Assembly: GCA_027579435.1 (NCBI GenBank)
Contig: JANBPK010001485.1
Coordinates: 16,877-80,876 of the forward strand
DNA: 64,000 bases
Source of the DNA: Candolleomyces eurysporus
Taxonomy: Eukaryota > Basidiomycota > Agaricomycetes > Agaricales > Psathyrellaceae
Direction of reading: 5' to 3'
A program made the position numbers and the translations under genes. The notes below the pieces were generated by a model. That model saw only the letters and a list, made by a program, of their open reading frames with translations, had not been told where the DNA came from and searched no databases. Below are positions 23,200 through 35,373 of the stretch, one piece after another. Within the stretch, counting starts at the first letter, position 1. Each line of letters starts with the position of its first letter.

Positions 23200-25265
23200 A
23201 TGTTGCTCCCTGTAGTTGGGCTAGATTAGACATACACCCAATGGACATCTGTTGCAGCCCTATCAGCGCCTCCGAGTCGCAATTCGGCAGACGATCGACC
23301 GGTTGGAGACCATAGAGCCACCGTCAAATTGTTTTCTAGACTTCCAAGGCACCGAATCTGGGTTGACAGGGTCCATGACAGACTGAACAGACTTTCGTCT
23401 TTCCTCGATTGGACGGCAATACATTGAACTTATGTATTGAGCGCAATGCGAACCTGATACCTTGGTGTGATTCTCGGAACTCATTGGAGAGTGAGGGCAC
23501 ATGTCGACTTGAAAAAGACTAAGTCACGGAGCGCCACTTGCTGCGCTATATGAGCCCTTGTGCACAACTGGACGTACCTACTCGGATGTCACTTTAAGTG
23601 TGTTCCAGAATCGACAACGACTTGCTAAACACTGTCGGGTGCGAACATGGTACATGTAAGGACATATAGGATAAACGATAAATAAATTTGAAGGCAATTC
23701 CGCGAGACCCTTTACATCAAAGCAGGCACCACCAGTGTCAAATTGAAGACGGGTGGGTACCCCTTGTTCAATTTTGGATCCGCTCAGCGTGCTCACACCT
23801 TGCCAAGTCTGCCCGCCGGTTTTTGACAAATGATGAAAATATGGGTACCTGTTCACAGACCTTCGGGACGAGGGTCCGATTCCCGTCTGCTTGTGTGTCA
23901 GTGAGCGGCATTGTAGGTGGTGACGCTCGCCCTCAATTTGCTTGTGGGCTGCGCAGAATGAATTGATTTCCTAATTGCAGTAGAAAGAAGCATGCCTAAT
24001 ATGCCTCTGGTTGTATGGCATAGGATCTACAAGTCGCAATTGAACCAGATCCAATCAACCACGTCTCGGCGCTAACGACCAGTGGCAGAAGCGAGCGGAA
24101 ACAAATCACTACGGCACCGCGAGCGTCGCTTCAAACAAGCTTCGTACCCAATGGCATCAAGGAAAGCAGAAACGACTCCGCGAACCAACCGCAAACTCGG
24201 GTCTCGGAATGGTTATTCTATAAATGTCGTTAATAATTTCCAGGACGCCTGACACTCGGGCAAGCCTCGCGGCTACCCATCATAGCAACTTACCTTCTCT
24301 TGCATTTCGCAATTCGCGACTCGCTGCCTATTATCATAAGCAATTCCGCAAACGCCGAGCCTCACGACATAGGGCTATACTTGTCGCTTGCCACTGGCCT
24401 GAGCTATCCCAGTGTCTTGAACTAATACAAACGACAAGGTTTGAATTATGTTGCCGCCGCTACTCCTACTATCATGGTCCGGGCGAAATGAGACTCCAAA
24501 GATAAGGGCTAGCCTGCGCGACGCCACAGCCAATAATCGCCTTCCCGTCCCACCAAAGAGAAGCGAAGGCCGAAAGCAAGTCGGGGCATAGAGCTACACC
24601 CGTCGAAGTATTCGCATATACCCGATTCCGAGTCGTTACGTCTTGAGGCTCGACCCATCCTCGAGTCAAAGGATCCTCCGATGTCCGGCCGTGCACAAGC
24701 GTCGTAGGTATGCAGAATGAAGACAATCAATAGTCAAGGGGTTCCAAATGTTGCAAGGAATATGTAGTCGCTTGGGGAGACCAATTGAAAGCTAAACGAC
24801 CAGAATTTCAAGAGGCCGAGATTTCAGCAAATGAGTTCGCTTCGCGGCGGATTCCCGGTGAAACGAGTGGTTTGTGACAATTTCTAGACTTGAAGAAAAC
24901 CAAAGGGCCACCCTAGATATGGCCTTTTTCCTAGAGCAGGGCTAGATATCGTTGGTCCAGGCTTCAAGAGACACTGGCAGAGTCGGATATGATCACTATC
25001 ACCAAGGCATTACCAAAGCGGTTCGGTTCAGGGAAGTGCCATGGGGTGGGCCCTGAGGCTGAAGTGAACACCCAACGTTTCGTAAGGTGGAGACGCTGCC
25101 CAAGGTGTCGCTGGGAGGCTCCTGACACTTCCTAGCAAAGGATAAACGCTGAAATGTATGGGCGGGAGCACGTGCAGAGAAGAGAGCTTGTTCATTGGCC
25201 ATTTTCGTGCCAGTTATATAAAACGTGGATGAGCTGAGCGTAACCAGTCTAAAACGGCGGTGATC
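23200..25265. other. 2-kb intergenic region without a recognisable gene
   Basis: Both strands were read. Open frames are short (at most about 150 aa), lack recognisable motifs, and no convincing splice chain was found. No tRNA cloverleaf, terminal repeat or tandem array was seen. It is long compared with most gaps here (100-600 bp), so it may hold regulatory DNA of the Caf120-like gene, a non-coding transcript or an eroded gene. Confidence 0.45.
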
Positions 25266-28200
25266 ATGGCGCTCTCCACATCTTCGCCCAATACCACCGC
25301 CAATCAGCAGGACAAGCTCCAGTTCCCATCCCTGGAGCCTCAGCGTCGACAGCAGCAACCACAGCAGTCGCCTGCCATGTCCAGACCCGGAAGAACCAAC
25401 TCTTTCTTCGCCGCTTTTCGGTCCAACAAGCAGCAGAATGGCGAGGGGGGCTCTCACGAGAGGACGGTCTCGCTGAGCAGCATTCCTACGTCAATGGGCG
25501 CATCAGCGCCCGGAGGCGCCGTGCAAACGGCAGGGTCAACGGGCGTTCAGAGACAACAAACACAACAACATCAACTTTCCCCTCGCGCTTCACCGGCTAT
25601 GCCAACTTCAACCACCATGGCACAGCAGCAACAGTCGGCTGCTGCCGCCTACCAGCAGCCATTGCCCCCAACGCCCCCGGCAGGTGATGTCGGCGGGACG
25701 AACACTGGAAGCCCAAATACGACCGGGACAGTAGCTACGCCATTATCGTCAACCCCGGCATCATCACAACCAGTGAACAAGCCACAACCTGGAGCTCCTG
25801 GTCAAACGCCCTCATTGCATCCAGAGATTCGCTCCGTCGTGGGCCTAACTATCGCCCACGCTCACAAAATCTACTTCTCTGGACCTCTGGTGCGAAGAAT
25901 CGAACGTCAAGCCGATGGGCAGCGCCCACACAAAGATGAGGGCTGGACGGAAGTTTGGGCCCAGCTTGGGGGGACCACTTTGAGCATTTGGGATATGAAG
26001 GAAGTTCAGGAAGCCAGTAGACAAGGGAAAGAGGTTCCACCTGCGTATGTCAACGTTACAGATGCGGTATGTGTCTTTGGTCTTCCGCTCCTCATTCCTC
26101 CTGTTGCTTTCCTATATCACATATCCGCTGCCATCACCTCGTGCTAACATAAGCTTGCTTTCCCAGTTCATCCAGGTTCTAGGATCGGTGACGGTGCCGG
26201 CGACCGCGAACTCTCCTCCAAAGCGCTATACCAATGTTCTGACACTCAATACCGCCGGGTCCAATTTGCTCCTGTTTTCCTGTCCATCTACCGGAGCTCT
26301 CATTTCTTGGGCTTCTGCGCTCCGTTTATCTGCCTGGGAGAAATCCCGACTCGAAGAAATATACACGGCCCATCTTATCCGCGTCACTCTTTCGAGTGAG
26401 TATTTCACCTCGTGCCTTTTGTGCGAAATGCTGACCAGAATTTGTAGGTCGAGACTATCCGACAAGCCTCTTCCGAGGCAAACTTGAGGGATGGGCGCAG
26501 ATCCGGATCGCTGGCCAGACCGATTGGAAGAGGGTATGGGTTTCCATCAGCGAGGGAGCTTCGCCCGACTCCCGAAGTACGGGCTCTCCGACCCCGGCGC
26601 AGCAGGCACAAGTCCAAACCATCGGGGGCAAGAAAAGACGCATGTCGAGTCTGTTCACCAAAGAACACAACGAACCCCATTCTACCTTGCCTGACAGAGC
26701 AACCATTGCCATGTACTCTGGGATGAAACCCAAGGAGAAGAAGAAGCCGTTGTTGACAATGACCAACGTGTCCCAGGCATTCGCCGTTTACCCCGAACGT
26801 CCAGAGCTCATTCCGAGAAGCAGTTTGATCAAACTCGAAGGCACCTTTGGCGACGAAGAACTGGCCATGTCGATGAAGTCCAGAGAGGGTTGGATTTTGA
26901 TTATGCCTTCGATGGAGCAGCTCAATCAACAGAGTACTCAAAGTAACGAAATGCTGAAATGGGTCATTGGTAAGGTCCACGTTTACATGAATTGATGAAC
27001 TTACACTGAAATCCCTATCCTAGCCCTCCATGATGCATTCAAGCTCTACGGTCGACCGCAAGGTTGGACATGGGATCCTAGAGATCCAGCATCGCTCATG
27101 TTTGGTTACCCGGTTGGTCCTCAAAAAGAGGTAAATTTCATTACCTTGCTGCGGTTTCCAACTTTCCTGACCCCTCGAAAGCATCTTTTCCTTGACAGAG
27201 AGGTTGTCGAAAGCATGGATCCGAGGGATGATCGAACCTCCGTCATTCGGGGCCGTCTTCGTGAGACGCTCATAAATTTCATCAAGTCACCCAGCTCTCA
27301 AGGAAACGGTGCCGCACCTTCCTTACCCCCGATATCTGGTCTCGGCGACGCTCAACCTCAAGGAAATGGTCACCAGCGCGGCCAATCTATTGGGTTTAAC
27401 TCAGGTCCCCAGCTTCCGCCCTTAAGCTTTGGAGACTCTGAACGTTCACAAGGAGCCAGACCACTGACGCCAATCACAGAGCGAGACAGTATAATGACGC
27501 ACAACATTGGCGAAAACCAACAACAGAGCCCTCAATCCGCGTCATTCCCCAACTCACAACTTCATCCACAGCCGTCTTTAGGGGTGGTGCAAGAACAGAC
27601 CACCCCATCAGAGGCCTCACCAGTTGACGAAGGACAGGCTACGTTAAGCCGCGACCTTTCCCATAGTCCCGCTCCGCTGAGCCCATCATCCCACCACACC
27701 AATCCTCCGGCCTCAAGCGGGCCTTCTGGCCCTTCCCCACTTACAGGAACCACTGTGTCCGGAAGCCCTTCTCAGGCATCCTTTGGTCCGAGCAAACTTG
27801 GTCAGCCTATCGGACGAGCATCACTGGATAGTACCAGGACCAATGGAAGCATTGCTAGCCCTACTACCCCATTATCGCCGAACCGACGAGGTGGGAGCAT
27901 TAGTAGCGGAGTCGGATCACCACAGTTGCAGCCTCGTTTACCAGCGCCTTTGAGCAAGGACAGCCAGTCAGAGCAACACGACGCTGCTTCGAACGCCCCA
28001 AGTGACAATGCCCTGTCTCTGAAGCAACCTCACCCTTCCGTTCCTCCTCATCCTGCCCCAGTTCTTCAGCCTTCCACCTCCAGCAGCAGCAGAAACGACT
28101 TTGTGAACGAGGCTGGCGCCCTGTTCTTCATGCAGCAAAATGGGGAGAACAATCACGCGAGCACGAGTGAGCAAGCACCTCGGCAAGAACCAGTCAGCTT

Positions 28201-30621
28201 CGATGACGATGACTCGGACGTCGACGCATCCAAAGCTCCTTCAAGGCAGATCACCGCGTTCGGGTCGGATAGCATCTCCCTCAAATCATCCCAAGATAGC
28301 TCGCGTCATGCACCTATTCGTCAAAACACCCCTATGGCATTCACGGAACGGCCCTCAGCCAGCAACGCCGATGTGAACGACCTGCCGACCGCGAAGAGTG
28401 CGACCAATTCCCCTCAGCCTCCTCCGAGTAGTGGTTTGTTCGCGGAGTCTCGCTTAGGGAGTGATCGGGGCTATGCAAATCGTTCGACGCTCGGACGTAA
28501 GCCATCTGGTGCACGTGCACCCCAGCCCGTGTCGAAAGGCTTTAGCGGCCAGGTGGCTGGCTACGCTTCTTCCTCCCAGACCCAGCTTTTGCCCAGTCAG
28601 TACGAAGATTCCGAAGGCGAAGACGCGGGCGATTCGTTCAATTCTCGACCAAAGAAGCAGCAGCAAAGTCCGGAAACGAAATCGAGCTCCAGTATGGCCC
28701 CTGCTGAGGTGTCAACGAAGCAGCCACTAGATGCCGGTTCAAGCTTTGATGATGGCAATGACGAAGTGCTTGCTGCCCTTGCCTACCTCGATGTCAATGA
28801 ATCCGCCCAAAAGAGCGTTGCCGCATCGGATTCCATCGGGTCCAATGGTGGGCCCCTCGAGAAAGCACAACCACCCCCTCCACCAGTCGCGATTACGGAA
28901 TCGTCGTCTGGTTCAGCGTTCAAGTCATCCTTTGCCCCTTCGAAGCAAGCAGAGGAACGCAAAAAGAAGGCTCAGGCTCAGCAAGCTGCACTTCAAGCCG
29001 CGGTCAACAAGCCAGGAAGGGCGAACGGCAAGAAGGGGAAGTCGCAGACAGCAGGTGGTTGGGCCGAAAGCTCTGACGAGGAGGAGGAGGAGGAAGAAGA
29101 GGAGGAAGACGATGAAGTTGATTCCGATGGTGAACCTGCTCAAGCCATCCCACCCCGTATGCAACAACAGCAGCAGCAGCAACAGCAACAAGCCGCAATT
29201 CAGGCCCAGCAACAGTCGTTTGTGGCTCCCCAGTCCAGTGTCTATCCATCCGTCGGCGGTGGAGACATGCAATCGGCTTATTCTCATCTCCGCCCACCCA
29301 GAACCTTGCCTCAACCACCCATGGGCTCCAGACCTAGTATGTCCCATTTCTTCTTACTCACTGATCATTTCGTTACTCACTTGTTCTATTAGGTCCAAAC
29401 GATTTCGATGGCCAGCATGTACCCCGTCGACAGCCCTCTGATCAGTACCTTGACAATACACGCCGAACGTACTATGAGGAAGGTCCCCAGATCAGAAACA
29501 AACCCGAAGGCCCCGCGCCCGGCGCTGCTCGACAAACCGTCTGGAGTCAAGTGCTTGAAGCCGGTCGACCTGGTGCCAACTTCCATCCTCCCAATGAGCC
29601 CAGCCACCCAGTCCGCGATACGTTCGTTCAGTTGGAACCCTCCGAAACCATGACCAAGGCTTTCACCCCTCAAGGCCTACTCTCCGCTGGTATGCAAGAT
29701 AAGCAAGACCGCTCTGCGAAGCGACAAGAAGAGCTGGCTCGGGAGACCGGCGCATCCCTCATCAACGTCCCCAACAAGCCACCGCCACCGCAAACCGGCT
29801 TGCTCGGTGCTATCAGTGCCCATGAACGCGAACGGAAGCGCGAGGGAGGTGTCGGTGCCGCGCTCACCGAACGTGAACGTGAGAAGCGTGTTGCAGAAGA
29901 ACGCCAGCGTCGGTTCGATGAACAACAGCGCCAACAACTCGACCAGATGCAGCAAGGCGGGTCTATGTATGGCGCCCCATACGGTTTCAACCCTATGATG
30001 AATCCTATGATGATGGGCATGAACCCAATGATGGGTATGGCGCCTATGATGACTGGCCAGCCTGGCATGAACCCGATGATGACTGGCGGCGGCCTGAACC
30101 CGATGATGACTGGTGGAGGGATGAATCCGATGATGGGTTATGGGATGATGCCAGGCTTCAATCCACAGCACCTCTTCGCTGCTCAGCAGGCCGCCCAAGC
30201 ATACCAAAACGCTATGATGGCGTTCTCAGTAGCCGGGTCTCAAGTGGGTGGCGATGGAGGTAATGGAGGTGGTGCAAACCCTCAGCAACCTATGAATCCC
30301 ATGATGGGGCAGGGCAATATGGGCTTCGACCCCAGGATGTCGATGAACCTCATGGGCATGGGCATGATGGGCGGCATGGGTATGGGTCCTCCAATGATGA
30401 ACCCTACTCCCTTGGGTGCTCAGAATACCGGCATGTCTCAATTCGATCCTCGTGCTGGGGACCAGGGACAGTTGGGACTCACTCCTCCTGGTAACCAAAA
30501 TCTCAGCACTCCCAATAGCCAGTTTGGCTCGGGCAACAACTCTCCTATCGGTCGTGGCTCCTCGCCTCTGAGGCAATCCGAAACCCCTCAAAGGTCTCGC
30601 CCCACGAGCCCAGGGGCGTAA
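25266..30621 (+). CDS. Caf120/Skg3-like PH-domain protein (CCR4-NOT associated)
   Basis: In yeast Caf120 is a CCR4-NOT component and its paralogue Skg3 acts in cell-wall maintenance. The protein starts with a Gln/Ser/Pro-rich disordered segment, then HPEIRSVVGLTIAHAHKIYF introduces a PH domain (DEGWTEVWAQLGGTTLSIWD, AYVNVTDAFIQVLGSVTVPA, LLLFSCPSTGALISWASALR). A second PH-like part follows (GKLEGWAQIRIAGQTDWKRV, PLLTMTNVSQAFAVYPERPE, EGWILIMPSMEQLNQQSTQS, LHDAFKLYGRPQGWTWDPRD). The rest is long and low-complexity: an SP/TP-rich region, an acidic run (about 29080-29120), a polyQ tract (29162-29195), a basic coiled region (ERERKREGGVGAALTERERE) and Met-rich NPMM repeats (29990-30160). There are about five introns; the main 3' exons are 27200-29335 and 29393-30621. 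TAA is at 30619-30621. The likely length is above 1500 aa. Confidence 0.88.
29081..29195 (+). repeat. acidic and polyglutamine codon runs in the Caf120-like gene
   Basis: A GAG/GAA run encodes more than ten Glu/Asp (EEEEEEEEEDDEVDSD) and is followed after about 40 bp by a CAA/CAG run encoding about ten Gln. Both codons are mixed, so the tracts are kept by selection or old slippage rather than being pure microsatellites. Confidence 0.8.
29985..30165 (+). repeat. Met-rich NPMM tandem repeat coding region
   Basis: Imperfect units of the type N-P-M-M-T-G-G-G recur (MNPMMTGGGLNPMMTGGGMN and flanking copies), and related Met/Gly stretches return at 30290-30400. The codons ATGATG and GGCGGC dominate. 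Confidence 0.8.
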
Positions 30622-31015
30622 AAGGCAACGGTTTATTCCTTTTCATTTACCCATACCCTTACGATGCTACGTTTGGCTCTCACGTTCCCTCTCTTTCCTG
30701 AATCTCTCTGTATCTCCCCTCTCCTTCTATGGACTATCGTATTATCTACATCTCGCCTCTCTCTATGTCTTCCGTTGCTAGATCTTTTTGGTCCTTGATC
30801 ATCGTCGCTCCTTGCTTGCTTTTTGCTTACTGCACATATCATATTCCTATGGACGGTGTTAATCTTCTAATTATTGTACACATGTCGCGAGGCTGGACTG
30901 CACCTTTAAATATTCGCTGTCAACCGTTTCGTCTGTGATTGCCCTGGGAACTTATTCCAATCCAAGGTTAGCAGCGACATATCTCAATCCTTTTATCAGT
31001 CGAACCACCGGTACC
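30622..31015. other. intergenic region, Caf120-like 3' end to F-box gene
   Basis: 394 bp, pyrimidine-rich in its first half (TCTCCCCTCTCCTTC). It probably holds the 3' untranslated region of the upstream gene and the promoter and leader of the F-box gene. TTTAAATA at about 30905 could be a weak TATA element. Confidence 0.4.
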
Positions 31016-32639
31016 ATGAAAGAGCGTCTGAAAGCAAAGCTTTCTCGAATCTTCGGCGCACAGGAAGAACCTGCAACCACAGATTCACTTCCCCGTCCTA
31101 ACAACTCGAAGGAATCCACACCCATCGAAGTATTGCCAAATGAACTGCTCACTTCCATCTTCCTCTTCAATGCCGAGCGCACCCCTATGTCATTTTTGGA
31201 CGTTCTTTCCATCTCACACGTCCGCTCCCAATGGAGAACGATCGCTTTAGGTTGCCCAGAGCTATGGAGACAGTACGCATTCCTGCATAACCAATATGGC
31301 TCCAGAGGGGAAGACTTTTCCGATGCGTTGCTCAAGAGATGTGGAGATCTTACCGTCGACGTCGGATGGGAGCGACTCTCAAACGGATACATCGCATCGG
31401 TATCCAAGGCCAAACAGCACTTAACTCTGGAGCTCGAATGCGACAACATCCACCGTTTTCGCTCATATTCTGCACTTGTCACCGCCTTCCATGTCGAAAA
31501 GATGACAGCCTTTCTCAAGAATGCCCCGCCCATCCAAAGCATCGAGGAGCTTACATTGGACACCGGCGACCGATTCTTGCGCAGGGATTTCCCCCACGAA
31601 ATCTTCAGTAAAGAGGTTCCATTTTTGAGGATGGTCACTCTTCGTTCATGCTGGCTGGATCTCAGTTGGATGCGGATGGACAACCTCCAAACCCTCTCAG
31701 TTACGGTTGCACCCCACGCTTTACCATGGTCCGCGAATGCATGGATGTCCTTCCTCAAGGGCTGCCCCAGTCTCGCTCGATTTCATCTGGTCATGCCAAC
31801 ACCTTTTACCGCCGATTCGGAATCCCTCCCTCCAGACTCCGATGCACCCAAAGATGTCATGCTCCCTTCACTTACCCATCTCGAACTCCACACCCCATTC
31901 TTTAGAATCTGCCACTTCATCATCCGCCTTTCCTTGCCCGCTGTGCAAAAGGTTCATCTGTCCATGAATATGTATACATCGTCCAGTGAAGGAATTGGCA
32001 TCCAACTCATCGTCAAGCAGCTCATCATCCCGTCATTATCCTGCAACGGGAACCGATTGTCTGTCCGTGTGTTGGACGGCACGAGGTTAATTGACATTGG
32101 ATTCTCCCCTCTGCGGGACTACACCCCTAGCAGGAATGACCTGCCAGATTTTATAAGTCTGGCAGTCACTGCACCGGAGGGTCGGCAAAGGCTGGGCGGG
32201 GTCACGCAATACCTCCCCGACATTTGGACGGAATTGACTGCGGTGGCGCCATCGATCACTTCCCTGCATGCGTCCATGCACCCTGAAGATAGTGGGTACC
32301 GAGAATTTGAAGCGTTCCTCGGCCAGTCAACCTCTCTCAGTACTCTCTTCGACCCGAGCATCATAATGCTGGTAAACTTGGCCAAGAGCAGAGNCCCCCC
32401 CTCTGCTGGCACTGGAGAAGGTGGTGTACTCGGCTCCCCATTCATTACATGTGAACTTGCGTTTCAAAGACACCATATTTGTAAGATCGCTGCGGGGTTT
32501 CGTACTGGAGAGAAGAGAAAGAGGACATCCCATCAAGCCTGTAGAGATTCACCTTAAGAGGGAGCAGGAAGCTCAGTTGAGCAGCGAAGTGCGGGCATTT
32601 ATCGATAATGACGGAATCGGGAAAGTTGTGTTTGACTGA
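31016..32639 (+). CDS. F-box domain protein
   Basis: An intronless gene of about 540 codons. After a basic start (MKERLKAKLSRIFGAQ) comes an F-box: IEVLPNELLTSIFLFN, then LDVLSISHVRSQWRTIALGC and PELWRQYAF, the pattern shared by the very large Agaricomycete F-box families. The rest forms leucine-rich-repeat-like strands (IEELTLDTG, LRMVTLRSCWLDLSWMRMDN, LTHLELHTPFFRI, SITSLHASM). F-box proteins recruit substrates to SCF ubiquitin ligases; the substrate cannot be inferred. The frame changes at the N at 32394, next to a run of C. Downstream the frame continues with VVYSAPHSLHVNLRFKDTIF to TGA at 32637-32639, so the break is most likely a base-call problem. Convergent with the GMC gene, 114 bp apart. 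Confidence 0.87.
32394..32394. other. ambiguous base beside a C run, frame-breaking
   Basis: GAGNCCCCCC interrupts the F-box gene. Coding continues in another frame directly after it. Confidence 0.8.
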
Positions 32640-32753
32640 CCTCTGTCACTCTTGCTTTATTGATCATTGTGGGTTCTGGCTGAGGGGGAATATACTTACA
32701 AATAAAACAGTTGAACATATGTAACTAAGGAACTATTTATCTGAGCGAAAATA

Positions 32754-35373
32754 TCATTTCAGATGGTGCTCCGCCTTGATTTCGTCGGCCAATTTCTCAG
32801 CGATAGCAAAGCAACCACCAGCCTATCAAAAGCGTGCCGTATGTCAACCACAGATTCCAATACAATCAAGCAACGAAAGACGTACCGTATGTCCAGAGAT
32901 GATGTAAGGGAAGATGCTCGCATCACACACCCTCAACCCATCCACCCCAAACACTCTCAATTTGTAGTCAACCACCCCACCCTTCTCATCTTCTCCGTCA
33001 TGTGTACCCATCTTGCAGGTGGTAGCTGGATGGTACACGGTCTCGACGCGTTCCTTCACAAGATCCTCGATCTCTTTGTGAGAGAGCAGGTGGGTGCGGT
33101 GATCCAGGTCGGGGCGGGTGAACGTGGCCTCGAGGTGAGATGCCAGAGGCTCCGTTTGGGCGATTTTCAGCAAGATGCGAACCCCACGGACGAGCTTCTC
33201 CAGGTCCTCCGGAGTAGAAAGGTAGCTGATAGCGAGAAAAGCGATTGGTTAGGTGCGTTGAAAGGGACAAGAATACAAGATGAAACGGACTTGGGATTGA
33301 CGCTGGGTAGATCGAATGGATTGGAGCTCTTGAGGAGAACGTGTCCGCTGCTTGTAGGTCTACGGAGAATCATGGTTGGACAGGGCTAAGAATCAGGACG
33401 ACAGGTGTGACGGAATGCTTACCGCAACAAGTAACAGTGTAGCGCGAAGGTATGTACGTCGAACCCAACCAACCCGTGTTCCTTGTATGCGAACGGCGTG
33501 GAGAAGAGTTCCAAGTCAGGGCTATCCTCGGCCGATGCACTGTCGACAATTTTCTGAGGGAACTCCTCTGGAGGGAAAAGCATGGGGTCGTCTGAGCGAA
33601 TGAAAGCAGCGGATTCGCCAAACTATCAAGGGATAGGATACGATTAGTAGGCGTCGCGAGCCGCTTAAGACCGTCGCTCACGTTCATGGCCAGCGCTGTG
33701 CCAGGCTGCCTGGCACGATACTTCCTCACTTCTTGGAGCAGCCGGATGAATTGGCGGAAATTCTTGGGTTTCAAGAAATTGGGGCTTTTGTTGTGCTTGT
33801 CCTTGAAGTACACGTCAATGACTGGATGGTCGACAAGATGAGCGCCGACGTGCGGATTATGCTTGACGACATGGATCCCATGTTTCTGGAGCTCTTCCCT
33901 GGGCCCGATTCCTGACAGCTTGAGGAGGTGGGGAGTGTGCACGGCACCTCCTCTGAGAGTAGGAGTGTGATTAAGTTAGCATAGAAGGATTATCATTTGG
34001 AGGATGAACTAACGAGAGAATGACTTCTTTCCTAACGGTCGCCTTATATCGTCTCCCTGAGGGTCCTGTGGTGAACTCGACACCGACAGCTCGGGGTCGG
34101 GAGGAAGACCCGAGGGTAGTAGTATCGAATAAGATTCGAGTTGCAGTAGCATTTGTGGCGACAGTCAAGTTCTTGCGCTTCAAAACGTCTGAAGTAAGAT
34201 ATGCAGTTTCTGAGGAAACCCTGTGGAATTTGCTGTCGACATAGGTCACTAGAAGAAAGCAAGATATCAATTCATATTTCTTTGAATCTCAAGCTGGAGA
34301 CGATACTGACTTATCTGAAATGAACATGATGTTAGGATGATTGGAAACCTATCAAGTATACAAGAATTGAACTGACCCTGCTAACACCCATGGTCCCATT
34401 TGGTCCATTGAAGTCGGGGGTGAATGGAATTCCAACTCGAACGCAAGCTTGGATGAACGCTTTGCTTGGTGGTGTCACCGTGTTGAAATATCCCACATTG
34501 ACAGGTCCCTGGGTGCCCTTGGTTGCAATGTCTACCAAAGGATATTCTGGATGAGGGTTGAACCTCTCAAACTTGCGGAAATAGTGTTGGAAATTCTTCC
34601 ATGACCAAGAATCATCACCAACATGAGTTGCCCATTGGTCGAAGTCTCCTGGAGCGCCGTAGTGTGCCCTGGAAACCGTCAGTTCGTGCGACCAGCTGGA
34701 TGCGTTGTAAAAATACTTGCATTTGTGCATTGATAGATGAGCAACCACCGAGCATTTTTGCCCTAGGCCAGAAGCGTTGCTGACCACGAGCATATGTCTG
34801 TGGTTCTGTCCTGAGCTGGTGCACATGGTTTGACATCCAAAGGAGTTTTCCGAAGCCAGCTGGCGTTCTTGACTCGCGAAGAGCTTTTCCACTATCGCGA
34901 AAACCACGTTAGAGTTACAAAGGTAAGTGAGATAGATTCTGGACGTACCTTCCCCCCGCTTCAAGCAACAGAACCTTCAGGTTCTCATCTTCTGACAGAC
35001 GCGCTGCAAGTGCGCAACCACTGGTGCCTCCACCAACCACGATCACATCATACTCCCATTCGCGTTCTCCTGGACCACCCTTGACCTGAGCTTCTGAAAG
35101 AGAGTCGCCGAGGACAGCAGCGTCTACATATTCTCCGCTGCCTCCTTTAGCGTTCTCCTTGGCCTGTCGAACATTCCTCTTTCTAGAGATGAACCGAAGG
35201 AGGAGTGCGAGTGCTGCACTGGACGCAAGAAGCGCTCTGGCTGTGGGCGAAATGGCATCAATGACAGGTATGCCTAGTTTGCTCTCCGTAATCAGAGTCT
35301 GAAGCGCAGACAGAAGTGACAAGGCAGCTTGAGGGATTGGCAAACCGGGGTCGCTGAGAGATGTGGCTGACAT
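32754..35373 (-). CDS. GMC (glucose-methanol-choline) oxidoreductase, N-terminally membrane-anchored
   Basis: An FAD enzyme oxidising an alcohol. The start ATG at 35373 (MSATSLSDPGLPIPQAAL) precedes a hydrophobic segment (ALLASSAALALLLRF) and basic residues, an anchor rather than a cleaved signal. Then follow the FAD-binding DVIVVGGGTSGCALAARLSE and LKVLLLEAGG, PAGFGKLLWM, GMC signature 1 in WPRAKMLGGCSSINAQM, YNASSWSH-type spacing, AHYGAPGDFDQWATHVGDDS, GMC signature 2 GGAVHTPHLLKLSGIGPREE, FGESAAFIRSDDPMLFPPEE, and the C-terminal active-site region VYHPATTCKMG (catalytic His), LRVCDASIFPYIISGHT and AGGCFAIAEKLADEIKA. TGA is at 32754-32756. About eight introns. The group resembles choline/alcohol dehydrogenases of basidiomycetes. 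The substrate is unknown. Confidence 0.9.

Noticed and set aside
23836..23885. tRNA-like T arm (GGGTCCGATTCCCG)
   Set aside because: No matching acceptor stem, D arm or anticodon arm could be folded around it.
28925..29347. Leucine-rich minus-strand frame, apparently membrane-like
   Set aside because: Produced by the polyQ and acidic codon runs of the Caf120-like gene read backwards.
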